Assembly: GCA_030710605.1 (NCBI GenBank)
Contig: CP092886.1
Span: 165,818,573-165,882,572, forward strand
From: Cordylochernes scorpioides
Taxonomy: Eukaryota; Arthropoda; Arachnida; Pseudoscorpiones; Chernetidae
Direction of reading: 5' to 3'
Length of the DNA: 64,000 nucleotides
The notes under the pieces are model-generated. The model saw only the letters and a list, made by a program, of their open reading frames with translations. It was not told the origin of the DNA and searched no databases. Numbering within the stretch: position 1 is the first letter of the stretch; each line of letters opens with the position of its first letter. Below, one piece after another: positions 34,990-43,943 of this stretch. The position numbers were made by a program, and so were the translations under genes.

Positions 34990-36250
34990 TAATCACAGCA
35001 AAATAGGAAACTATCTACTGTGTCCAGCAGGGACCGCGGGGAGGCAGCCCCCGGTCGACTCTGTTCACTCACAGCTAAGGAAAAGCTCAGCTGCCACGTC
35101 GTGGGCTCTCTCAAAAAGCTTGCTGTGATTTCTCAGCAGCTTACTCTCGATCGCGCCCCTCGCCCTCCTCTCTTCCTGCACACCCACTACCCTTGGACAA
35201 TCCAAGACGTAGTGGCGTGCATTCACATCCCTTTCTCCATAGACGCAATCAGGGTTTCTCTTAATTTTAAATCTGTGGAGACTTGGGGAAGAGAGCCCAT
35301 GTCCCGAACTACCCTAATGAGTTTGTGGGACATTACCTTACAGAGGTACTTGGGTGTTGTTACCCCATTGAATACCTCTCTCCCCTTCACACTGTTCCTC
35401 CATCTGTCCAACCATAAGTCCTGGACGTAACCCCTGATCCTCCTATAAACTTCTTTCTTGGTCACTGGGGTCCTCAGTGATCTACCTGTAAAGCATCCTG
35501 CCTTAGCGATCCTGTCTGCGAACTCATTACCTTCGATGAGGCTGTGTCTCCTAAACCAAGGGAGCTCCGGAGCCCGCGTCATTATCTCCAGCTCCTGGAT
35601 TATTTGATGCGCGAGTTGCCCTTTCTCCAGATTGATAACGACGAGGGCCGACATACAATCTGAATAGAGGCGGTCCGGGCTGAAATTCTTCTCGGCACAC
35701 ACTCTGAGGGCTACTCTGATCGCAACCAGCTCGGCTGAAAAGACCAATTCGTCCACTCTGAGTGCTAAACCTTCTTGGAAGATCAGCTCTCCATTAGTGT
35801 ATATCACTACCCCAGCTCCAGTATTGGTTCCAGACTTACTACCATCAGTGAAAACCTCCGTGCCAATCCCTGTCGGCCCTCTAGGACTCCAATTCCACTT
35901 TGGAAACCACTGCGGAGGCTTCCTTGTGTCCCTCTTCGATTCCAGGGCCCCCGCTTAAAGTCCCAGGGCATCTTCCCTTTACTCCCAGATCTTCTGTCTG
36001 ATGGTCTCCTCCTCTAGTTTCAATCCCAGGGGAATAAGCCCAGCGAGGATCAAAAAGGCCTCACTGCTGGTAGTGCGATATCCCCCTGTGATTCTGAGTG
36101 CCGCAGTCCTCTGCACTCTCTCTAGAGTTGTTGCCACCTTCTGATCCCTGTTTCGGCGCTACCAAACCCCGAAAGCATATAGCAAGATTGGCTCGACACA
36201 GGAGAGGCAGAGGTTCCTAAAAATAGTACCCTCCTTCTCTCTCCCCCCCC

Positions 36251-36282
<32 letters not shown>

Positions 36283-37435
36283 TTGAGGGCCAACCAGGAC
36301 AGGCCTGCACAACGCCTTCCTGCCTCTCGCCACCATCTCCTCCGCCTGGTATTGCCAACCCATCTTGTCATCAATGACCACCCCCAGGATGGTCATCCTA
36401 TTGACCAACGCTACCCTCCGTCCTTCCATCCGGATAGCCGGCTTGTGTTTCCTTTTAGTTCTTATGTCCCTAGGCTTAAAGCTGAGGGCTTTAGTTTTGG
36501 AGACATTGAACTTAAGGCCAGAGTCATGGGCCCAGATCGAGAAAATTTGGAGAGAAGTTTCAACACACTTCTCAGCCTTCGCTCTCGAAGCAGTCTCAAT
36601 GATGAGGAACTGGTCGTCAGCATAGAGAACCAGCCTGTCTCCCTCATGGAGCTCCTCCTGGAAAACGGTGTTTACCAGGATATTCCACAGAATAGGTCCG
36701 CAGCAAGAGCCCTGGGGGCAACCCCTAGCACAGTTTCTTTCCAACTTCCGCCCACCAAAACTGAGGCTAATCCGTCTATCCCTCAGGAAGTCACGAATCA
36801 AGCTGCACAAATTATCAGGACAACCCATGTCCATCAAATTTCTCATCAACTTGTTCCAGCTCATGGAGTTGAACGCGCCATCAATGTCCAGGGCCACGAA
36901 AAGAACCCAAGCACCCTTATTTAAGCCCATCTCAACCCCCTCTAACACCTCGTTCAGAGCTGTGGTTGTGGACTTCCCTTCCCTAAAACCATGTTGGAAA
37001 GAGGAAAGGAGCTCATTACTCTCTAGCCAGTGCTTCAGTCGCTGAGCTAGTAGGCTATCCAGGACCTTACCTAGACACACTAGTAAAGAAAGCGGACGAT
37101 AATCATTAGGAGAATTACCCTTTCTACCAGACTTTTCGAGAAGCACTACTCGGGCAACCTTCCATGCCTCAGGAAATGTACCAGTGTCCAGGCACTTATT
37201 GAATAACCTGGAAAGAAGCGATGGGTGCATCCTTACCAGGGCTTTCACGACCGTGTTATCGATCCCTTCGGGACCAGAAGATTTCATTTTCCCGAACTTG
37301 AAAGCCGTCAGTTTCACCTCATTCTCAGAAAAGGGCGGATCCACCAAACCACAAGTGGTCAGAGAGATCTCGTCCTCTGGTTCCTCGTTTCCGAAGTGCC
37401 GATCCAAGTTGTTTTTATTTTGTCTTCTGCTTTCG
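34990..37435 (-). pseudogene. R1-like non-LTR element, RT and RNase H
   Basis: Minus strand. RT (37407 down to 36282): KMKSSGPEGIDNTVVKAL, EKSGRKGNSPNDYRPLSLL, FQHGFREGKSTTTAL, LFVALDIDGAFNSMSWNKL (Asp), GCPQGSCCGPILWN, RLVLYADDQFLI (catalytic YADD) and VNRMTILGVVIDD. After a poly-C tract the thumb continues in another frame (IFRNLCLSCVEPILLYAFGVW, ERVQRTAALRITGGYR). RNase H (35930-35223): EVFTDGSKSGTNTGAGVV, FSAELVAIRVAL, RLYSDCMSALVVI and GNEFADRIAKAG, all four acidic residues present. The endonuclease is missing (5' truncation near 37435). The ALDIDGAFNSM and YADDQ style fits the R1 group. Confidence 0.82.
36243..36281 (+). repeat. Poly-C tract (C8-A-C30)
   Basis: Eight C, one A, then 30 C, lying in the RT thumb of the R1-like element. 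It shifts the reading frame and reads as poly-Gly. Slippage or assembly error is likely at such a tract. Confidence 0.9.
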
Positions 37436-37439
37436 AGCG

Positions 37440-39912
37440 AGTAGGTCTAGAACACATTCTCTCTGAATTTTCTCATTGTTGGTGGATGACACAGCACCAG
37501 TGATTATTTTGGCCGCTTTTGCTTGAACACTGTCTAGTCTTACTTTTAGTGATGAGCTTGAGGGAGCCCAGACCGGTGTTGCATATTCCATTATCGGTCT
37601 TATTAAGGTGGTATATGTTGTTCTGAGAATTCTGGGTTTTGCTCCCCAATTTGTTCCACATAGCCTTCTCAGAATGTTTAGTTTTCTGATAGCTCTATTT
37701 GAGGTGCTAATTATGTGCTATGAAAATTAAAATTCCACATAAATAATAATTAAAATAATTTTGTTGACATCTTGTCAATACATACACAGTCTGCACTATT
37801 AAAAAAAGATAATATGCATTATATACACTATGTACAATGAATATGGCGCCTCTGCCAGCGCTGCAGAGTTTCGTGGAGAATCGCCAGTGGGTCTCCAGCG
37901 ACACCACGCATTTTGCGATCTACGATGAATACGTAGATTGCGTACTTCGCCGCTTAGGAGATGGTGATGGCGTGGTCCTCGAGACCAACTGGAAAGATCC
38001 AGGACTGCAGTATCACACCTAGGTATTATGGATTTCTAATTTTATCAATTATTTGTTTGTTTATGCTTATTTTGTGGTTATATTTATGCCTTTTTCCCTG
38101 GGAGTGGAGAAGACCCATAGGTTTGGTTTTATTGGGTTTATGGTCATTTGGAGTTCCATTGCCCACTTCTCCATTCCTCTCATTGATGTCTTCAGTATCT
38201 TTTACGATTTTTCTATGCTGCTACTTGTGTGCCATATGGCTTTATCATCTGCATAGAGGCAACCTTTGTGTCTTCAGTGAGGTAAGGATGTATGTCGTTA
38301 ATATATAGCAGATAGAGTAGAGGACTGAGCACAGATCCCTGAGGTACACCAGCCCATGTTCTTCCTTCCTTGGAAAATTCTCCATTGACCCGAACCTTTA
38401 ACCTTCTTCCCCTTAAGAAGTCTGCAATCCAGATTAAGGTTTTTCCTCTTACTCCGATGTTGTGCAGCTTTTCACGTAATTTTCCCTCCACACTCGATCA
38501 AAAGCTGAGGTCATATCAAGGAATATAGCCGTGGTCTTCTTTGGCGGTTTTTCCCGGAAAGAATCTATTATTGATTGACAGAAGTAGAACAGTTGATCAG
38601 TTGTACAGTGCTGGGATCTATAGGCCGTTCGGTAGAAGTTTATTTTATTATTTTTTGTGAGCCAGACTATGAGCCTAGAGTGGATAATTCGTTCTGGTAT
38701 TTTACAAAGTATGCTGGCGAGAGCAATTGGCCGATATTTCTTGTATTCCTTGGCATCTTTGTTTGGCTTCAGTATTGGCACTATAATTGATATCTTCCAA
38801 TTCTTTGGTAGTTTCCCAGTTTGCCATGAAATGTTCAGTATTCGTAGGAGTTGATTATTAGCTTTGACTTCAAAGTGTTTAATCATTTGACCAAAGATTA
38901 GATTATCTCTTGGTGACCTCTTGGATTTTTTTATTGATGAGTTTAGCTCATTCAGTGTGAAGTCTCTCGAGAAAATATCTTGTTGATGGAAGTTTCTTGC
39001 TTGTTTAACTAACTGGTTTATATTATTTTTAGAGTCCTGTCTTCATTCGTATAGTTGAGTATGGAAGTGCTTGAAAGATAATCAGCAATTATGTCAGCCA
39101 TCTGTTTGTTCTCGTTCTCGCTGTTCTATTCATATCGGTTAGAGTATTGGAGGATTGGTGTTGGTTTTGATTGTTCTCTAACACTCTAATTATATTCCAG
39201 TGTTGGCTGTCCTTTCTTGGATCCATTTTTTTCGCAGAATTCTGCCATTTTTCTTGTTTGAATATCCAAATTTCTTGTTATATTTTGTGAATAATTTCAA
39301 TGAGTTCCTTTCTGTTTTATTTGTTTTAAGAAGTCCATTGATATTGTCTCTCTCTCTGAAATCATTGCCTCGATGTTGTGGTCCTTCCAGTAAGGTATCC
39401 ACAGGTCTTTACGTCTACCTCTAGTTATCGATGCTCTTTTGCAGCTTTTTAAATGTTCGAAGAGAATTTTTCCAAGCTTTTGTCAAGCGTTCTGTAATTC
39501 AATTTTTCGTTGCACAGTTCTTCAAGCTTTTCTGTGAATTTTTTTCAAGTCGGCTTTCCTAAAGTTCCATGTTCTTTTATTCTAATGGACATTCTCAATT
39601 TTGAAGTTTAGGGTTGTTAAAATTGGTCTGTGGTCACTGATTGCACCTCTCAGGATTTTCCATTGTGTTGTGGGTGCGATGTTGTAATTTATCGCTGTGA
39701 TGTCTATTGCGGATTCTGTGCCTGTGGACTTAGATAGATAGGTGTTCTCTCCGTTATTTAACGGTGTAAGGTCGAGGTCGGTTAGCATGTCCTCAACCTA
39801 CTGACTTTTGTTATCCTGGACAGGTGATCCCCGAACTTTTGGCGTTAAAATCGCCGTGTATGATTGTGATATCCGAAGACGCTTCACTTAATGTCTCTAT
39901 TGTGTGTGCCCA
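37440..39912 (-). pseudogene. Jockey-like EN-RT element, broken
   Basis: Minus strand. Endonuclease end: IIHGDFNAKSSGITCPG (39845), NYNIAPTTQW and SDHRPILTTLNF (39620). RT: PILKPNKDAKEYKKYRPIAL (38780), TDQLFYFCQSIID, AIFLDMTSAFDRVW (38510), VPQGSVLSPLLYLLYINDI (38330) with a YADD region lost near 38240; YLGVIL at about 38020; then, beyond an inserted block (37735-38008), RRLCGTNWGAKPRILR (37640) and PIMEYATPVW. Multiple frames; no RNase H seen. The right end abuts a mariner at about 39913. Confidence 0.78.
37735..38008. other. Unidentified GC-rich insert within the RT relic
   Basis: A block without RT similarity splits the RT between YLGVIL and the thumb region. It is AT-rich to 37835 and GC-rich from 37838, where a 61-codon plus-strand ORF (37837-38022) begins MNMAPLPALQSFVENRQWV and ends at TAG. 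Composition looks coding-like but no family is recognised. ATGGCGCCTCTGCCAGCGC resembles the ATGGCGCTCTG motif of the ribozyme-bearing repeats elsewhere in the window. Confidence 0.35.
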
Positions 39913-40640
39913 TACAAATGCAAAGATTTCACGAGCTGAAAGTTGGCGATTTTGAGATGCGTCAAGAATTCGCTGCATGGGTTTTCCGGCAAATTGATAT
40001 TGATGAAAACTGGCTGTCGAATGTTCTGTGGACAGATGATGCTCACTTTTCTCTAAACGGAGAATTTAACATTCAAAACAGCCGCATTTAGGCAACAGAA
40101 AACCCTAGGATTTTCACAGAAATGCCACTTTACCAGCCTAGAGTTACAGTTTTGTGTGGGTTCACTTCTTTTATTATTGGGTAATTTTTCTTTGAAAAAT
40201 CAATGGAAGAACTTTTAAAACCGTTTTTGTAACTGGTGAACGTTATGAGAAAAGGGTATTCCCATATTGCAGGGTAAAAGCACTAAGCGAAATAACATTC
40301 ATGAAAGATGGAGGACCTCCTCATATCTCCCGAGGTGCCAAACAATTGCTGAAGGATACGTTCGGTGAAAATCGTGTGATAGGTCGCCACTTTATATACC
40401 AGTGGCCTCCAAGATCAACAGACTTGACGCCTTGCGATTTTTGTTTATGGGGATACATTAAATCGTGTGTTTATCGATGCTGGCCTACCACATTGGCCAT
40501 GTTGAAGGCTTCTATCAGATGGCACGCTTTATCAATTTAACAGATATGTTATTTAATGCTGTCCATTCTGTCATTTATCGTCTGCAGGCGGTGATTGAGA
40601 ATGAAGGGTGCCACATTGAGCAAGGATTGTGACCTAATAC
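39913..40640 (+). pseudogene. Mariner-type transposase fragment
   Basis: Plus strand. The frame begins at QRFHELKVGDFEMRQEFAAW, continues to NVLWTDDAHFSLNGEFNIQN (first catalytic Asp), stops at 40091, then in shifted frames MKDGGPPHISRGAKQLL (second Asp, 40300) and YQWPPRSTDLTPCDFCLWGY (third Asp, 40440). This WxPRSxDLTPCDFxLWGY pattern marks a mariner/Tc1-superfamily group common in arthropods. The DNA-binding N-terminus is absent. Several stops and frameshifts. Confidence 0.82.
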
Positions 40641-41806
40641 AAGAGAGAAGGGAGTTACCTCATGTGTTATATAAGCTGCCATGTATTATATTATCTACCA
40701 ATATTTTGCAGCTCTTTGTGTTGGGATATGGGGATAATAAATGCTGTCCTCACATCTTGACTCTTTTTTTTTGTGAACAGTAATATTTTGTTTGTCATTT
40801 GCTCACATATTATGTCGTGCAAACCAGAGTGTTATAACTTCTCGAATAACACTGGTACACACAATTTTACCCCTTATGTTTAGTTTTTCGCTTTTCGCTC
40901 ATTAGAAGAAATACATAGATAATAAATAACATAAAAATACATACATAAGAAATACATGTAGCATAAGGAATATTTTCTGTACACCAATAACTTTAGAAAT
41001 ATTGTGAAAAAAATAATACAAAATGATTTTACTACCACGTTTTTCAACGCAAAAGGTCGATTTAAAATGTATCTTTATTTGAGGGGACACATTTTTAAAA
41101 TTGTGTACTGTATAATAAACAATGATAACATTTGACAAGCCCATAGGATATTTGGAATAAAGTACGACAAATATATTTTTTCACTCCCCTCTATATTTCA
41201 TTTGTTGGATCATGACAATTATCCAGTTAAATAGTCAAGGGTCGCCAATCAGTCAAGAAACTACACATTTCTTATAGCAAGAAATCCTATTAATAGTGCC
41301 ATCATAATTTTTGGTACTATATTAACATTTCAAAAATTCGTGTATTGATATCAGCAGTGTTATTCAAACATTCAATCCATTTCACAAAACCTCATATAAA
41401 AATAAATATTTTGCTACATGTTTCAATTTGCATTTACCTATTTTACATATCTCTGATTGTATTTAAAATCGTTAAACAATTCTTCATACTTTTGGCGAAG
41501 TGGTGTTTTATTAATTTGTTATTTAATATTATTAGGGTTCTTTCCTGGTATTCAAAAAGGAAAAATACGTGTCGATCAGTTATATTTTTCAATTTATCAA
41601 ACAATTTGGCCGCTGAATCTCTGATTCTGGTAGAGCGCCATCTGGCGAATAAAATTGTAACTAAAATCAATTTCGAATTTTTCATTATTTGCCATAAAAA
41701 ATCCCATTGCATCCTGAATACAATGGTGTTTACCGCATTGCTCTAGCGCAAATATTCGCGGAGTTATTAATTTTTAAAGTTGTGCGGGACTTTTGGATCA
41801 CCCTGT
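39913..41806 (+). mobile_element. Mariner-type element, 5'-truncated
   Basis: A transposase relic followed by about 1.1 kb of non-coding sequence ending in TTTTGGATCACCCTG at 41806 (then TA), the inverse of the end at 29677. A left TIR was not found, so the left side is missing or was cut at the border with the Jockey-like relic. Confidence 0.65.
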
Positions 41807-41938
41807 ATATAAAGAGACAAAGGTCGCCTCTCCCGTCAAAATAGACGTCAAAACCAGACGCCATCTATTGACCGTCGCCGCAAACTAGCGGGCTTTCGGT
41901 GACAAAGCCACAACACCAGCTTTGGCAAACAGAAAAGC

Positions 41939-41993
41939 GTCCACCTAGAGACCATGGTTTCGTGCTAATGGCCCTCGTCAGCCTGGAGCGGAC
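41939..41993 (-). ncRNA. Hammerhead ribozyme motif, type I (family B, copy L)
   Basis: Minus strand: stem I 5' arm GUCCGCUCCAGG, core CUGACGA (41981-41975), stem II GGGCCAUUAGCAC with one mismatch, GAAA (41961-41958), short stem III CCAUGG, cleavage triplet GUC, stem I 3' arm UCUAGGUGGAC. Only the stem II mismatch departs from the copy at 42343. Confidence 0.75.
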
Positions 41994-42342
41994 TTTATTC
42001 CATGAAATCCACACGGGATCTAATGGAATCTTGACAATCTGCAAAAGAGGTGCTTAGCTGGCAAAGTGGCTGGGCCAAATCTATGGCTAAAATATAGATG
42101 AAAATTTTGCCGGGGGGATATTGATCGAAAGAGACAAAGGTCGCCTCTCCCGTCAAAATAGATGTCAAAACCAGACGCCATCTATTGACCGTCGCCACAA
42201 ACTAGCGGCCTCGGGTCGGTGACAAAGCTACAACACCAGTTTGGCAAACTGGTGATTTTGGCCCAGCCACTTTGCCAGCTAAACACCTCTTTGGCAGATT
42301 GTGAAGATTCCATTAGATCTCGCGTGGATCTCATGGAATAAA

Positions 42343-42397
42343 GTCCGCCCTAGGCTGACGAGGGCCATTAGCCCGAAACCATGGTCTCTAGGTGGAC
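42343..42397 (+). ncRNA. Hammerhead ribozyme motif, type I (family B, copy R), complete
   Basis: Stem I 5' arm GUCCGCCCUAGG (42343-42354); core CUGACGA (42355-42361); stem II GGGC-CAUUA-GCCC (42362-42374); GAAA (42375-42378); stem III C79-G84 and C80-G83 with A78-U85 closing; cleavage after C of GUC (42386); stem I 3' arm UCUAGGUGGAC (42387-42397), pairing with the 5' arm apart from a small internal loop. All invariant core bases are present. The very short stem III is the form reported for Penelope-like elements and retrozymes, where activity is helped by dimeric RNA. Confidence 0.85.
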
Positions 42398-42559
42398 GCT
42401 TTTCTGTTTGCCAAAGCTGGTGTTGTGGCTTTGTCACCGACCCGAGGCCACTAATTTGCGGCGACGGTCAATAGATGGCGTCTGGTTTTGACGTCTATTT
42501 TGACGGGAGAGGCGACCTTTGTCTCTTTAGATCAATATCCTCCCGGCAAAATTTATATA

Positions 42560-43603
42560 TATATATATATGTTCTATAATTATGTAAATCCAAAAAATGA
42601 TTTGTTAAAATTGAAGGTGCAGTCGTCTTGAATTTAATTAAAAAAGAGAAAATCAGTCTCAAGTAGTTTATTTTGAACTCTTTGAGCAAAAGTATATATT
42701 TTAAATTAAGTAAATATAGAATTTTAACAATTAATTCTATATCACCATTTACATACCTATATAAAATAAAATCTAACTTACCTAACCAACACTAAAAAAA
42801 ACAAAACAATCTATATTTAAGGTGGCGCCATCTAGTGGCCAAGAACAACAGAGTTATTTTAAACAGATTAATAAAATAAAATAATATTTACATGCATTTA
42901 TCTCTATTATATTTCTATTAATTTTTTAAAAATTATATAACATATATATATATATTAATAGTGATTTTTTTTTATATTTGGAAAATAGAGGAAAAGTAAA
43001 CTATTAAAAACTGCAGATTTTGAATTAATTTTGAGTCAGAACAGCAAGAAGAAAATAGAGCAAAAATACCTCTCTCTCTAATTAGCTTTTTTTATATTTG
43101 GAAAATTATTATCATGGTTCTGTCTTTGCTCTTCTCTTTAAAACTTTCTCTTCGCTTATTCCTTTTTTCACCCAGCCTATGACGCGTAACTGCCGATGCT
43201 TTGCTGGTGTTACTTTTTTTTTTCTTTTTTAAAAATATAATCCAACTATTTATTTATTACAAAAAAAAAAAAACAAACCTCACACATTTAAATTAAATTT
43301 AAAAAATGTATTAATCTTAAAAATTTCATAACTATACTATATATATTTTTTTTTTTTGAAAGGTAACTATGTGTATGAAATAATTTTCAGAGTTATTGTC
43401 TGAATCCCGATATACTGTATATGCTAAAAGGTACAACTTCCTTAAGTTTTGTCCATGAGTGTATATAAAATTATAGTGTGTGTGTTTCGATAAATTAGCA
43501 CCTTAATTATTCATTCGAAATATTAATGAAGCTATTTTTTAGGATTAATATTGATTATATTGATTAGGGCGTTATTTTTTCAATACATTTTATAATTTTA
43601 AGA
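42560..43603. other. AT-rich non-coding stretch with a MITE end
   Basis: No gene. 43379-43463 is the right end of MITE family M (GAGTTATTGTCTGAATCCCG, ACTTCCTTAAGTTTTG). GGCGCCATCTAGTGGCCAAG at 42823 resembles the start motif of ribozyme-bearing family A. Confidence 0.5.
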
Positions 43604-43792
43604 TGTACTAGAGCGCCATCTGTTATCAAATTATAAAACTATTTTAGAGGCGTAATATTCTTTTTAAAATAAAACAATTTCTACTGTCCTTGCTGAGATG
43701 GAAAAATTAAAGGGAGGGCCTGGCTCATCAGTGGTGAACCCTCCCTGCGGTTTCGCCAGTTTAATCTACCATACCGCTGTTATATTGCATTA
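43604..43792 (+). repeat. Dispersed repeat family D, left half (split by Jockey)
   Basis: Matches 62155-62335 almost base for base: GCGCCATCTGTTATCAAATT, GGGAGGGCCTGGCTCATCAG, GGTTTCGCCAGTTTAATC. It stops at GCTGTTATATTGCAT, and the continuation (TTTTGGAACTTCC) resumes at 47817. Confidence 0.9.
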
Positions 43793-43943
43793 TTTATTTA
43801 TTTCGTCTCAATTTACAGGTGTTACATTCGAGCACAGCTCGCGAGTCACCTTGTCCTGGCTATTTACACATGGCGAGTTGGTGGAGTAGAAGTGGTCCCC
43901 CTAGGCCTTGCAGGAGGGCAGCTGTTGGGCGAAGAGCTCTTGA

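Larger units (their letters stand above)
41813..42540. repeat. Ribozyme-bearing repeat family B: tandem partial dimer plus inverted copy
   Basis: Segment L (41813-42128, about 316 bp) starts AAAGAGACAAAGGTCGCC. Segment M (42129-42249) repeats the first 120 bp of L in direct orientation. Segment R (42253-42540) is an inverted copy of L. Thus one unit is followed by a partial second unit and then a foldback. L carries a hammerhead motif on the minus strand and R one on the plus strand. All are flanked by CCGGGGGGATATTGATC or its inverse. Related pieces lie at 54850-55180, 60412-60590 and 62758-63472. No ORF: a non-coding element. Confidence 0.82.

Noticed and set aside
36283-36924. 213-aa plus-strand ORF
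   Set aside because: It is the antisense shadow of the R1-like reverse transcriptase, whose motifs are clear on the minus strand.
41345-41746. 133-aa ORF over the mariner end
   Set aside because: The same sequence at 29677-30077 is open on the other strand too, and neither frame has a transposase motif; conserved as DNA, not protein.
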